Positions 23,906 to 38,500 are shown, counted from the stretch's first letter. The stretch is 64,000 bases of DNA from Ricordea florida (GCA_949710005.1 OX453286.1:26321514-26385513), one strand, 5' to 3'. Made by a program: numbers and translations. Notes: a model not told the origin generated them from the sequence alone.

Positions 23906-26446
23906 ACAGGGGGTCCACTACAGTCAGACAAGACTTGTTTGTGGGTACTACTGACAGTTCGTTCTTACCCTCCTCTTATACTTCTTTAGCTGCCTTCCTC
24001 CCCGTGCCCTCTTCACTCCCAACCAACTCCATAAAAGATAAACTGTTAGTACAGAAGGTTTTTATTCTTTCAAAGGAATAGTGGAACCGTTTTATTGCGT
24101 TTGTTACCGTTCCTCTGAAGTCTTTATTTGCGACTGCCAGGACAGTTATTTCAATTTCCCTTAACAAACAATGTAGGCGATCTCGTTTTATTGACTTACC
24201 GAGTATACACTCATTTTTAGGGTTTAATAGAAGCTCAAGCATTTTAGGTCTTGCTGACCATTCCTTTGTAAAACATTTTGCTTTCCTGTACGGACTCAGT
24301 GAAGTCTACAACACTTCACTTTTTGATCAAACCATACTTCGTTTTTCAGTCTTGTACAAAACTGTTTCGAGCAGCCAAAACTTTTAACAACGTGGTGCTT
24401 TTCAATACAGCTTGTAGCATACAAGCGATCTCTCTGCCACCCAGCTGTTCTTAATGGAATAAATGTCTATTCTGTTGTTTTCTCAATCTTATATAACACC
24501 GTTAGTGTCAGTGAGTGTTAAACTGAAGATACCTTGATTTATCTATGTCGCCCTATGGCAGATGTTATGATCTTCCCATGTTATGATCTCCCCACGACAA
24601 TTTCGAGCCACGGCATTTGACGGAAGCGGTGCTTCCATCCTCCCTACCTTTGGCACCAAGTCCCCCTTCCCCTCCCCCTAATCTAGGAAGGTGGGGGAGG
24701 GGAGGGTGGAAAAGAGGCCATGAGATCGAGGTGAAGCACCCTGGACAGTGTAGTACTTCTGTTCAGTACCTTTACAAAGAATGGTCACATTGCATAGCTC
24801 TAACTGTCAAGGGAGGAAAACGTCGTTACCAAATATAACTAAAACCTTACACCGGTAGTGTTAGTGGTCCCTAATAAAAGTTAGTGGTCAGCATGCAATT
24901 CTTATCTTATTAGCTCCCTATCAGATATAAAACATAAGATAAGAGTTGTAAATGTGGAATGTGGAATCTGCCTGACAACAAATTCTGCATGAAAGATTTA
25001 TCTTTGCCGGCTTTTTGTCGCCCTTCAAGTTTTTGCCTTCGGTACTTGTTAATTGCCCATGGCGTGAATTAAAATGTACCTGCGGGGAAAAACAAAAGTT
25101 TGCGAGGCCACGGATGTGACCAACATAACTGATCTTTAACAAAAGGGACCGCGAAACCGCAAATACAAAAACATTTCTTTCGTCTAGCCTTACAGCAGAA
25201 AGCGGAAATATTTATGCAAAACACGAATTTAACTTGTAGCCCCGTGTGCCCCCGAGGAACAATTTATCTTTTACTTTTCTTGCTTTGCCGTAGTATGATG
25301 TCCGAATCACTAATTTTCAGTAGGTTCACGGTTGACATTTCATTTGGCGGATTTTCTTTGAATAGGTATTTTTGGCCTTTATGAGAAGGTTGATTTTTCA
25401 CAGAAACCCAAAGGCGTTTATAATAAAGCCCTTTTGTTGTATGTTGTCTACCTTGTGTTGCAAATGCCGTTTCCGTTGCGCGGCAGTGAAAACCTCGGCC
25501 AATTTCCACTCGAGACCCTCTACATCTGCCAGCATTTATGAGGCAGAGAAAGGATATGCCGGAAATATTCTTACAAACAACAGGAACCCTTTTTGAGAAC
25601 TAGGGTTTAAGAGCCTTCATGACGTCGAAAGCGTTTATGGCTCATTTCAGTGGCATGTTGATATCTGACGGCTAAATGTTTTCCTTCCCTTGTAAACATA
25701 CCAGATATTGCTTTTCTTTGCTTGAGTACACTTAAAAGGCGATAAAGAATCGTGTAGATGTTCGAACTTTTATTTTGCTAGTTTTACTCATTCAAAAGGA
25801 TCGGCAGAATTTTACTTTTATACTGAAATAATCTTCTCGACTTTGAAAGCAAAGAAGTGCGTATTAGAATCTTGTGCATGATCAGAAAAGACAACGACGA
25901 CTGAGTGGGTACTTATTACAGATATGTGACTTCATTCATTTCGTAGATTAGAAGATTTATTTCTCTGCCATTATATAATTAACGTTCTATTTTTGATGTA
26001 TACGTAGGGTTACTTTTTGCACGGAATTTTACACTTTCGCGCATTTTTCTTTCGAACGGAGACCGTCTCTCTCATGTGACCAAAATCCACCAATTGCAGC
26101 CTTGCAGTCATTTTTAACAAACAACTCTGTTCAAACAGCATGGTTTTTCAATGAGAATCAGTTTGTAGTGAGATTCCTAGCTTTCAAATCGTTGTGGGAA
26201 CGTGTTATTTTGCTTAGAATAGTAACGCGTTTGGGAAACATGTGAAGGCTCATTGTCTCAAGCTTGAGAAAACTATGCACAGATTTAGTTATCAGGTACG
26301 GCTTTCGGGCGCTGGTGAAAGGATTCAACTCTTACGTGGATGGCTTGTTGTTTATCTCGGCTAATTTGGCCAAAGATGATAGAAAGATACTTTTTTGACA
26401 CTGGCTCTCCGTATGGAGTACATCGTAGTAAAGCGTTAAATGGACA
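23906..26446. other. Intergenic region between ACIN1 and the RasGEF gene
   Basis: No gene recognised in 2.5 kb. AATAAA at 24458-24463 is a candidate ACIN1 polyadenylation signal. A C-rich then G-rich inverted repeat sits at 24655-24711. The last few hundred bases should contain the RasGEF promoter and 5' UTR, but no TATA or CCAAT element stands out. Confidence 0.5.
24655..24711. repeat. C-rich/G-rich inverted repeat
   Basis: CCCTTCCCCTCCCCC is followed by its near reverse complement, GGTGGGGGAGGGGAGGG. It could form a stable hairpin or, on the G strand, a quadruplex. It lies about 750 bases downstream of the ACIN1 stop. Confidence 0.6.
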
Positions 26447-26511
26447 ATGCATTCTCTAAGGAGGCGGTTGAGCCAGAGATGGCAGACAAGAGACAGCGAA
26501 TCTCCCGTTAA
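26440..26511 (+). promoter_or_regulatory. Overlapping upstream ORF at the RasGEF start
   Basis: An ATG at 26440 in AAATGGACA opens a 23-codon frame that ends at TAA 26509-26511, overlapping the main start (26447) out of frame. Its context (A at -3, G at +4) is at least as good as that of the main ATG. If transcription starts upstream, it would reduce initiation at the main start. Confidence 0.5.
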
Positions 26512-29500
26512 CGAACCATGCCAAGGTGAAACTGGCGATGAAGCCGCGAATGTATCGCAAGGAACGGCGCTTCTACCACAGACAGAAAGTCGAACAGTGG
26601 AAGATTACAGCTCTGAAGAACTGCACTTTATTGTTGACTATGTAGGGTCGGCACCAATTTCTGAGGCTCAATCGTTAACACGAATGATGGAAACTTTGAA
26701 AAGAGTCAAGAAGCTACAGATTAGAAGAAGCATGAGGGTAAACTTCATCATACGCGACGGAATTTTGATAGTGTCTTGTGTCGGCTCTAATTCTTTAATC
26801 CTGACAGCGCCTCTTTATGCCATTGCGTTGTGTGGTCAAGAACAGCTTCGAGGATTCGATAGTACTTTTGGACTTAACATCACAAGGAAAAAGACCCATA
26901 TGTGTCACGTATTTGAAGCCGGTTCCCAACTTGAGGTAAGCCCTCGGGGAATGAGAGAATATATTAGCTAAAGGTTTTGTTTACCCAAGTAATATTATGT
27001 TGTGTTTTATACCTCTCCGGGGCAGGTATTTTGAAGAGATGTTCTGATGTTTTGATACCTTTAAAGCCTTTGTATCGAGGAAATCAGCTTGTAAACGTGA
27101 GAAACAGCTGTGTGTTATGTCCACTCATGAAAGTTCTTAGCGGCTGAGCGTCCAAGTACTTGTCAGAAATTGTGTTATCGTGCGCTGTACAAAGATCCGA
27201 ATGAGTTTTTCTCCAATATTATGCAATAACTGTGTGTAGATTTTTTCAACTAATGTATTATATTAAACTTTGAACTGATTTTTACCTTGTCAAATCGAAA
27301 GCCAAATACGTATGCTAAGCGATCTGAAGAAGCAGGTATTCGCTGATCCATTTCAATCCATTTCCTCGTGTCACGCTACTACTTTCGGAGTAATATTTTT
27401 TAATAACTTCAGTGAGCGCACGCCGGCCACTGTTTTGTATTATTTTCTAAAACACTGAATGAAATGTTGAACTGATTAGCCATATGATAATATGTGAAAT
27501 AGTTATTGTTGTTGATAATGGTTTAATATGAAATCCTGTGGGCACGCTACTTCTTGTTTTTGTTCTTCGAGTTGTTTTGTTCGGACACAAAAGAGCGTTT
27601 CGTACGATTTTATTTTTTGCTAGTGATTTCCTCCGAAAAATGGTTGCATTTCTGGTAAAAAGGTCGTATACACTTCTTATTTCAACGAATGTACAATCCA
27701 TCTTAAATTTGTTTACGTACTTTTGTTTTCTATTCGGCTGTTAATATTTATATTGAAGTATAATTGAATGCTGTGCTTCACTGGTTGAACAACTCACGCC
27801 GAAAGTACCAGAATCTTTCAGCAGTCACGTTTCGATGGTTTCTTCTTTTTTCTTAATTTAATAGCAGTGCGATTTTACAATGTATCTGAAATTAAATTAC
27901 TGTAATCCTTTCCTTTTTCATTTGCGCGACAAACAAATCCGTTGCGCATTGACTGTTTCATGGAAGCGGAACGAATTTTCTGAAGCTCAAGGTCAACAAA
28001 CAGCTTTTAAGTTCGTTATAAAAGTGTATTTGAACTTGATTCAAAAGCTTACATTGATTGTGTCAAAAATGCTTCAAAATATGTTTCACGACTTTACTAA
28101 TCCTGCCAACCACATACGATAAAGACCATGTAACGAAAAAAAAAAAAAACAAGCGATGACAGCACTGATAAGAGTTCAGATCCGTGCTTATCAAGTGGGT
28201 GGTCGATTTTGTTTAGTAATCCTCCTTTACAAAGCAGCGCACATGGTGGTCTATGTACTGTCATGTGGAAAGATAGCATGGCCAGATTTCCGTATCACCT
28301 CATACTTCATCATGCTTGCTGTAGCTGGATTGTTTTGGGTAATGGATGAGCGAGCATTTCTTATTTTCAAAGAATGAAACGGTATAATTACAGCTTACAT
28401 AACGAGTACGCGTTATACGGAAATTTAGCCATCATAACAGTGTTATTGAGTTAGATTTTTTAACCCACAAGATCTGAGTAATAAATGTAATTCTCTCAAG
28501 TGAATTTCGCACCTGCATGTCCCTTTATGTTACCTCTCTTTTGTGTCTTGCTTACCACTGCAATCAAGCGATGAGAATATATTAGAAATAGCCCTTCTGA
28601 AACCCTACAGAAAAATTGCCAAACTTTACAAAAGATTCTAAATTGTTGTCTGTAGACAGAGCCCTCTATTAGAGTATTTGTGTGAATAATTATAAATTAT
28701 AACATTTGTAGCAAATTTACATGTCTTTCCTCTGTACCTTCTATAGGCTGCAAGCATTGTGAGAACAGTTGCACTGTCATTCAAAGTTATTGGTAAGATG
28801 ACGAGAGAGAAACTTGAGAGAGCAAACCGACGAACAAGAAGAACTCACTCAATCAGTAGCTCAGAGCGTACACGCACAAATTCTGAAGTCTCAACAACCT
28901 CAACAGTGGGTAGTTCATCAGAGAGAAGACTCCAGCATGTGCAGTGGAGGCACAACTTAGAGGGTACATCTGGTCGCAAATCTTCACACAGTAAAAAATT
29001 TAATAAGAACAGTGCCAGTCCATCTATACTTCGTCATCCCTCCAGCTCACATACCTCAGGTCGCCATGTTGAGTTTTCTGCCTTGTCTCCTGTGCCATCA
29101 GATGGGAGTGACTGTGACGGAAGGGAGACTGCAGGCCAGAAGAAGGAGCCAAAGTCTGGTTTGGAAGGAGTTATATCAGTTCAAGCTGATGTCCATTCTG
29201 TGCCTTCATCTGATATACCTGCCCCAATCTGGGTTAAAAGAGATGGTACGGAATCAGTTAGAAGAAGCAGGTCACCTTTGGTTACCAGCAGTATTCTTTT
29301 AACTGCAAATAGAAGTCCAGGTATGGACCAAATTAGTCATTCAGTTGGTGAGGATCAAATTCACAAACGCAAACAAGAGACTCAGTCTCCTGTTCATGTA
29401 GTTCCTGAGCCAAGTAAAGTGAACGAGACTCATCTGCAATCGACTCCTGCAGAGTGTTTACCAACAAGCCTTCATGTTAAACGAGCATTAAATGAAAGTT

Positions 29501-32500
29501 TGGAAAAGGTTGCTGCTCAAATAGATCTTGGGCCTGTAAAGCTTGAAAATGAAACTGCCTCTGAGAATTTTACAGTATCTGGTTCTTTCCTACCAATTGA
29601 ACGCTTTCATAAGCAAGTGGTGTTCACCTCTGATCACACCCAGCAGGGTTTTGACAGTGTTGACAAATACCAAGGCCAACCTCCAGAGCTTCTACCAGGC
29701 TCAGATGGTGAAGATCCAATAGAGACTGAAATGTTACATCTTGCTATAGAGGCTGTTAAAAGAGGGGAAATGGCACAAGTTGAAAAATATTTAGACAATG
29801 GATTGCCTGTGGATGCACATGATTGTGCAAGAAGAAGTTTACTCTATCATGCAGTCTTGCTGGGTTATGTTGAATTAGCACAGCTATTTCTAAAGAGGTA
29901 ATACCTCTTATAAACCAAGTTCAAGGTCCGTACTGTAAGTTACGGACCAAGCAGAAAAAAGAAGGATCTGGAACTTACAGTACAGACCGAGAAAACAAGG
30001 TTTGTAAGATATTTATTATATCTCTGGAGACATTTTGGCGACCAAAACAAACTTTTGAATTTAGCGGGCCACACAGCGAAGTACGGCCCACTATATTGAC
30101 CAATCACAGCATGCGTAGTAAATGAGAGATATAATGATTGTTCTCATGAATGATGAATAGATTAAGTTTTGGCAGCTGTGTGTAGTCTGACATGGGCCTA
30201 TTGTATAAATAACTGCAATATCAAAATGCAGATAATGATACAAAATATATGGAGCAAAGATATTTACAACCTTCATAAAAATATCATATATATTTTCTAC
30301 CTAGTGTGAAACTGGACAAACTCAAAAGAAAAGAGAACTTTGGGTTGTTTTTAGTAATGACAGCTTCTCCAAATTTAAAAAAAGCCTACCTGCCAGGAGA
30401 TCCGTTTTTGTGACAATTAAATCTGGTTATTCCAGACTTGGCTATTTTGCACTCCCTGCTATCTTGAACTCAAAACCTTCGTGGCTGTGAACAGCATATG
30501 CAGTACCTACATATGGATATTAGACATGTAATAACTTACAGTGGTAACTTATAAGCTATGTTATATGTTTTCAGGGGTGCGGATATCAACTGGGAGGGAC
30601 CAGGAGATAAGTCCCCTTTACATGTTGCAGCTTCAGTGGGTAACAGAGCTGTTACTCAGCTTCTCCTTGCACATGGTGCAAATGTTCGGGCCAAGGACAG
30701 TAATTTGTAAGTCTCTGATATATGAAATGTTGGTATGTGAATACAGTGAGGTAATATTGCTTACACCCTTTACGCTAGAGGTTTTGATAACTATTATCAA
30801 TTTAAGCAAAGGTTTTAACGTTTTATGTATCAAGTCAATTATAACATATATGATTGTATTGTTTTATTGTGTGGATTCTGATCACATTGTAAAATGTTTT
30901 TGGTTTTGGGTCAACTGTCTCCAGGATTCTATTTTGATATTACTTTGCATAGTTTTGAACCACTATCCACTTAGAGGGCATTTGAACTGTCTTTTGTGTT
31001 TCCATATCACCTTGTATTTTATTCATTTAATCAGTTGTACACCACTTCACTTGTCTGCTGGGCATAGAAGCAATCTAGAAGTTTCATTTCTTTTGGTGGA
31101 ACATGGTGCCAGAATTTATGAGAATAACATCCATGGTGTGAGACCGGTGGATATAGAACCTGTAAGATGTTGACTGATTTTCTTTTGAATAGTTTTTTAG
31201 TGTGTATACTTGTACTCTTGGGTTTGAGACTTGCTCTTGTACTGTAAATCTACATAGATTTTTGGGGCGTCTTTGAACTACCAGTAGGCCTTGTTCTTTT
31301 GGATCAGAGCAGGCATATAAGTGTTGTTAGTTAAATAATTTCCTCTCTTCCATATATCCATGTTTCAAGCGTTTTCTTTTATAAAACTGACAGAAAAACC
31401 TGCAAAATTCCGGAAAGACAACTGATACATGCAGGTTTCTTTTTTTCTGACAAAGAATCTTTCCCACCACGACCAGAAGTTTAATGCTTTCAAATACAGC
31501 TTGTCATGCCAATGGCAAATTACCTATAACACAGGGAAGCCTGCAGTGCCACTGATCTCTGCATACTGTTGTCTCTTTCAGGAACTTAAAGAGATGCAAA
31601 GATTGTTGGTACAATCGGCCTGTGAGGGGTTTGCCTCAGCAGATCTTACAAAGTCTCGATCTAATTCAGGAGCATCATCACTCAACCAGAGCACAACAAG
31701 CACCAGCGTAAAATCCAAATCATTAACTTGCTCACCGCATGTGGAACGATTGACAACGTTACGTAAAGGATTGTTTCAGCACAGGAGGTCATCCAGTCTA
31801 TGTTCCATCTCCGGAGGCCACAGAAGTCCAGAGACTGGTAGAGGAAAAGCCCCGATAAGAAGGACAGAGAGCATTCATCTGTCGCAGACATCGAGTCCCA
31901 TGCTGAGTACGTGGTACATTATTTGTTTGAAAATAATTACGTTGTTGTAGAAACTGTGCCCAGGAAAAGTCTATCTCCTTTATATTTGTTCTTTACATTT
32001 CTTTCTCATTAATATTCATATTTTTGATCATCCGGACGCTCAGTTATCCAGTCATTTTGCACAAGGTCCAATGAGTCTGGATAAATTGAGGTTTGATAGT
32101 ATTATCACTTCACTTTATTTCCTGCCTTGGTTGCTATTTGTGAAACACTCCTCACTTTGTCTTCCTTGAGATATTCATATAATTTTAGTCTCTTGCTATA
32201 TTCTTCCAGCAAATTCCAGGAAAGGGGGTCTTCAGTGGATGCATAATCTGCAAAGAGCAACTCAAAACACTCCTCAAGCAGATTCTAAATCAAACCCAAA
32301 TGTACCAGATAATCACAGCTACACAGATGAACAGCAGGGTGGCACTAAAGAAGTGGTGAATAATTTGTCTCTTTCAACCACAAAAACGCAAGAAGACGCA
32401 AGTCCACCAGTAACTGGTGATCTTGTTTCTACTTATGATGAATCCAAGCACAAACTTGTCACGGCAGAGGTGCTTTTGATGGAAGATGAAAGTGAAAAAA

Positions 32501-35500
32501 ATGCTGATCTTAATGTCTCGGAAATATCGGAGGAATGGCAGCTAAACAGTGCAAAGACGCCACCAAGAACAAATGTAACAGAAGCTACTTTTTCAAGCCC
32601 TGATGTACCACAAACATCTTTTCTTCCATTTGATATCTCAACATCTCCTGACTCTACAATACCCTCTGCAGGATCAAATCCAGTGTCACCTTTTATTCCA
32701 AAAAGATCTGTTCCAGAAAGAGTGAGCACATCTGTTTCTGATGCTGCAGCAGTGTCTGACCTTATCAGGTTTGGTGACAAACCTTCTCCTATAGTTGTTA
32801 GGGTGGAAACAACTTGCCAGACCTGTGAGGTTTCTGAAGATACTAGCCTTTCAGAAGAAGTCAAACAACCATTGAAGAAACATCGGAGACCATCCAATGT
32901 ACGACAACCCAGCATTGAGTCAGAGCATTCAGTGGTAAATAAATGCTTCTTACTAACCAAGGTCAAGGGTAATACTGCAAGTTATAGTGGAGACACTGTA
33001 GTGTAGTGGTTAGCGTGTCAGACTTCCGAGCAGGAGGTCCAGAGTTTGAGCCCTGGTAATGGCACAGTGTTGTTTCCTTAGACAAGAAACTTAACTCCAC
33101 ACTGTCTCTCTCCACCCAGGTGTATAAATGGGTACCAGCAATATAATGCTGGGGGTAACTTGTGTGGTTTCCTTAGACAAGAAACTTAACTCCACACTGT
33201 CTCTCTCCACCCAGCTGTATAAATGGGTACCAGGGATATAATGCTGGGGGTGACCCTGCGATGGACTAGCATCCCATCCAGGGGGGAGTAGTAATATTCC
33301 CAGTTTCTTCATGCTACAGACATCGGGATAAGCTTCGGCCATGTGAGCCTTAAGGCCCATGTGTGCCTTTACCTACCTTATCTTACCTTTACTGCAAGTT
33401 ATGGACTCGGGTATTTTGTTCAGATTTATAGTCCAAGCATAAAGATGCATGCTATAAGCCCACGTGGACAAAAAAGCAAGGTTCCATAGCTTACAGTGCA
33501 GTCCAAGAAGAGGATGTAACATTTTATCATAACTCTGAGGAAAAAAATTTAAGGAACTGGTTCATTGGCAACAGATAAGCAAATTTGATTTGCTTTTAAA
33601 ATGGGGTTTATTAGTTATCAGAGACATGTTGCCAACCAAAGCAAATTTTTCAAGTTAGTGGAGAAAATAACACATTTGTAGTACCATGTTTATTCAAATA
33701 TGTGGTCAACTGCAAGTTAGTGCCCAACTTGAATAAGCACCCATCCTAAAGGCAGAGAACATGAATAAGTGCCCATGAAACCATGCACAAAATAGACATT
33801 TGTTATCTTTATTTAGAGTGGCCAAAGAAGTGTCTCAGAATGTGAGGAAAGCTCACTGTTAAGCACAGGCTCCCACTGTGCAAAAGACGAAGAATATGTT
33901 ATTACTGCAATGGAACCAGTTGTCCTTCTTTCTGGTAACCCAGAGTGTCATTCAAGTTTATTGGCATATCTCTGTCTTCCAAAAGCGTCTGGTCAGCTTA
34001 TTGCATTGGCTCATATGGATAGTGCATCAAGCTTCATTAATAACAACATTGCTGTGCTCATTGGCAATCTGTTCAATGTAAGTGAAACCAACACTTTTCT
34101 GCCCTCTCATCAATGACGATGCACAAGGGAGCTTTGTATAAGATAACGTATTTCAGCACTGAGTCGTTCCCTCCTTCTAAAAAAACAAACAAAGAAAAAC
34201 TGAAGAGGAAAAAGCTCATGTTTTAAAAGAAGGAAAAGTAATGATCAGACGCAAGAAAGTAACCATTTGCTAAGCCTTACCACTAAGGTACACGGCCTTT
34301 ACAATGCCTTTACCTAGGATTCTTGAGCTTACAGGTAGATGGAGAATTTGGTTGAATATGAACTCAATAAAAAATGGTCAATCTCTATATTTCTGTTATT
34401 TGTCTCCATTACTGTATATTGATATATCAAGGAAAAGTTTAATACTGATCACTGTTAAGTAGATGGGAAAGAAAAAAATATATGATGATAACTTTAAATG
34501 AGGGCAAAAAGGTTCTAAGCATAATTTTAGTTTTAGCTGTTGTAACCTTTGTATGATTTTGGTTTTCTAGCTTGAGGGTGCAGACAGCCGCAAGAGGGCT
34601 GTAGAGGCCGGACTTTTAGAAACAGTTTTGAAATTGGTGGACAGTTCAGAACCTATACAGGTTAGTGGTTCGTATGTCACATACCATCTTCCAATGTATT
34701 CTGTTGTTTTAACTTAATTGACCCTTTTTGCCATAGTCCTTACACAGTATCTTCATATCTTTCTTTATTTATTTTGCCATAAATATATAAGTTGATACAA
34801 AATAGTTAGATTATGAGGTAAGGGAGCCCAGAGAAGCAAATGAGGCTTATGTAAAGAGCTACCTTTTGAAATACTTTTGAGTTGGAAATGAAATACTGTT
34901 ATTGGCAGGCGAGATCACTTAATAATTATGTAAGTATATCTTTACTGACAAAAACAATCATTCACATCAGACTGCAGAAGTGATCTCCATACAAGAACTA
35001 TGCAATGAATGGCTAACAGTTAATGAGAACTGCAGAAATGATCAACTCAGACATAAATTGATCTGACACCAAATTCTCCAGACTAACATAGAACCAAATA
35101 TATGGCAGTTGCCTGAGAGAATTGTTGCTCAGATCTTTAAGGAGATCACTGCATATTTTCATTACTGTCATTCACTATTGTATTGATATCAATACGAGAA
35201 ATTGCAAGCTGATTGCTATTAGGACTTATAAGGTCAATATTATTGATTTTCTTTTTTTTACACATGCCCGTTTTCTTCAAAAGTGACATTTGAGTAGCAA
35301 GTTTACATAATGATATTGTTGTAAAAATCTATCCTTGTTTTGTTTGTCTGTCTCAGAGTACATGCCTGTCCATTTTACACAACATTCTGGAGTTTAACAA
35401 AGAGCAGGAGTATTCATCAGCTCTGAAAACAATTCCACTTGAACCAGTGCTGAACCTACTCCAGACCAGTGATGTGGACAGTGGAGCATTTGATCTGAGA

Positions 35501-38500
35501 CACACAGATTCACCACCACCCGGCAGCCATGACAAACCACGACATCGCAAGAGAAGCACTTGTAGCCAAAGCTCCTTTGATGATCGTCCTCGTGAGATGT
35601 CTCCCATCACTCTCAGTAGAGTGTCGGTACAAAGGAACAATTCTGGAGCATCAGATGTGAGATCAGAAAGCTGGCCACATCATGGAGGGTATACAATGCA
35701 AAAGAAAAATAGCATTTGTAGTATGGGAAGTTCTGTTGATGGTGACCATTCATTTCCACTTTACAGGTACTCTAGATCCAGTGGTGTCTTTTGTTGTAAT
35801 CTTGACGTTGGTGCTATCTCTTTATTTGATAAAATTGATCTAATGCTTTTGTACTTAACAGTCCTGGGTTTGGCCACAGTCATCTTCCATTAATGGATCT
35901 TCACACAAAGACAATGCCCAGACTTGTTGCCACCAAAATGTTGTCAGCAAGCAGTGTGCATCCCAAAATGCAAGTGGAGCTGGGCAGTACAAGGTACAAT
36001 TGAGTCTGTATGGTATTCAGGCAACAGATAATATACACGGTCTTGTTTTGTATTTGAGGTGCCCTCTGCCAGGGTTGGGTGGTGCAGTGACGGGTGTGTG
36101 CAATGACAGTGCAACTTAGTGATACTTAGTAGGGTCAGAGTGCAATGAACCCTACCCAGTCCACCCCTCAATAGCAAAAAGCCAGCCACAAGGCCATTAG
36201 CCAAAATCCCCCCATTAAGTGCAATGGGATGTAACTGGCCCAGTGGGGACAGTAACAGGCAGTAGGTGCAAATGTGTCACCATCCTGTGTCAGTCAAGAT
36301 ATAGAAAGAAAGAAAATAATATGAATGGTCAGCCAAATCCCATCATTTAGAGGTGCATTCCCCTGAAAGTGGGTTCCCTTTTTGTAACCGTTGGGAAGTG
36401 GTTACATTTTCAGATAAGGAAGGCCATTTGTTCATGGTTCTTTTAAATATCTGTACATCTCTGAGTAGATTTACATTTTATTTTAATTGTAGTTAGTCTA
36501 TGTTGATATGCTTCAACCTTTTTTCCAGGCCACTGTCCTTGTTACTGGAGACCCTGACAGACAGTAACCCTGACATTGTGGTTTATTCTGCTGCCACTCT
36601 CGCCAACATTGCTTTGACTTTAGAAAACCACATGCAGGTTAGTTTACCTGTTGAGTTTTAGCAATATCCTCTTTATTGAAAATATGCAAAATATGCTTCT
36701 CAGCTCCTCAATGAAACTTTATACTGGAATTTTACAACGCGAGGTTTTTGTGTGAAACATACTTCTGTACAATATGCAGTATGTGGATAAGACTCAGGTC
36801 AAACTTTACGAATTCTGTGTTTCTAATGAACAGCAACTTTAATAGTAATATAGCTTTTATCATTTAAAACTTGGCACATATGAATTGCATTCTGTCACAT
36901 TCTAGCTGAAGAATAAAAAGAGCAATCTCGTTTGTTTGTTTCGTATATTCCTTGCATGTTCGTTTTTTTTTGATCAGATGGAACTGTCTGGAGTTTCTGA
37001 TGGATTGAAGCAGATGCTTAGCTGTCCTGATGCCAGGTGAGATTTGATTCATATGCATTACAGAATACTGATTGTAAATGGTTTGAGCTCAGGAGTCTGA
37101 GTAGTTGTTTGTCGAGTTTGATCGTCCCTGTGTAGGTACACATCTGTACTGTAGTTCTGCGAAGAACAGTTGATGAGGTTGACTGAGATTTTGATAACCT
37201 TATCAACCTTGTGATCATCAGAGTTAAATGATCGCTTGTCATCATGTGGTGATATTTGTCTGTCGAACGTTTAGTTGTGAGATTGGTTGTTTAAGTTGTG
37301 ACAGTGATGGTTCGACTATAGAGAGCTTCCGTTTTTTGTGAGAAACGAAAGTAAATAATAATAATAATGAACTTTATTTGAGTGTCAACTGTATTTAGCA
37401 CTGCTGTACTAATTGGGGACACTGTAAAGCCCAAATAAAATGAAATCAAATCATATTAAATTAAACCAAATCAAATGTTGGTCTTTGTGGAGAGGGGAAA
37501 ACCGGAGTACCCAGAGAAAAACCTCTCGGAGCAGAGTAGAGAACCAACAAGCTCAGCCCACATATGACGCCGAGGCCGGGAATCGAACCCGGGCCACATT
37601 GGTGAAAGGCAAGCGCTCTCACCACTGCGCCAACCTTGCTGCAAACACTGCACCAACCTTGCTGCCAACACTGCGCCAACCCTGCTTCCAACACTGCACC
37701 AACAGGGGTTTCAATAGAAGCCGGCAACCGGCGAATTTCGCCTCCTACTTCCCAAATCATCGCCGCCTACTTTCTAACATTAAATTTCTTTTTGGTCCCT
37801 TGAGTTTCTTGAGTCACAGAATTTCTCACCTGTTACAGCCGCCTACTTTAATATGGTCGGCCGTCTACTTTAGAACTTATTGAAACCCCTGCACCAAGCC
37901 TGCTCCCAACACTGCACCAACCCTGCTCCCCAATAAAAGTAAAAAGTAAATAAAATAAAATAATAAAAAGTAAACGTCTTACTTTCAGGTTGTATTTAAT
38001 GCGTGATCACAAGATATATTATATATTTTATATTCTGTCACAGAGTGAGATACCATGCAGCCCGTGGCTTGATATATCTGGGACATATGAATGTTGGAGG
38101 CGTGTACCTATTCAAGAGAGTACCAGGTAATGTACTAGTGTGGGGGTGAGAGTGGGTGTCGGGGGTGGAGGTGGAGTGAGGGCTTAGTAGTACCCTGAAG
38201 TAATTGGGTGTGGCCTCATGGTGTCCTCCTTTAGACCCCAACCCCTGTCAAACTAAGGTGAAGTGTACCCAAACTTTACATGTATCTCAAACCTATATGT
38301 TCCCTGCTTTACATGCAGCTGAAAATTATAATAATTATAATTATAATAATAATATTAATCTTTATTGAGGAAACTTTTTCGCAAAATGTGGTTTTCGAAA
38401 AGGATCTAAGAAGATCCCCTTTGAAATGCCAAGACCCAGCTACTCTTTAGCACTGCATTAGATTGGAAATAGTATTCTTATTTTTCCTTGTTAGGTGATG

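Larger units (their letters stand above)
33880..38126 (+). other. Armadillo/HEAT-like helical repeats (exons 7-13), with Ser-rich insert
   Basis: The first block (residues ~1000-1130) contains [30 protein letters not shown] and [13 protein letters not shown]. The second (about 1280-1365) contains [12 protein letters not shown] and [15 protein letters not shown]. The [11 protein letters not shown] signature is typical of armadillo repeats. A Ser/Arg-rich insert (exons 9-10) separates the blocks. Confidence 0.78.

Noticed and set aside
23614..23918. Minus-strand Ser/Arg-rich frames
   Set aside because: They are antisense shadows of the RE/RS tail in ACIN1 exon 12.
28156..28377. Small membrane protein (hydrophobic 73-codon frame)
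   Set aside because: It lies in RasGEF intron 1 with no recognised homology or splice context. Hydrophobic chance ORFs are expected in AT-rich DNA.
32433..32966. 177-codon minus-strand frame
   Set aside because: It is antisense to RasGEF exon 6, whose frame fits the gene model on both sides.
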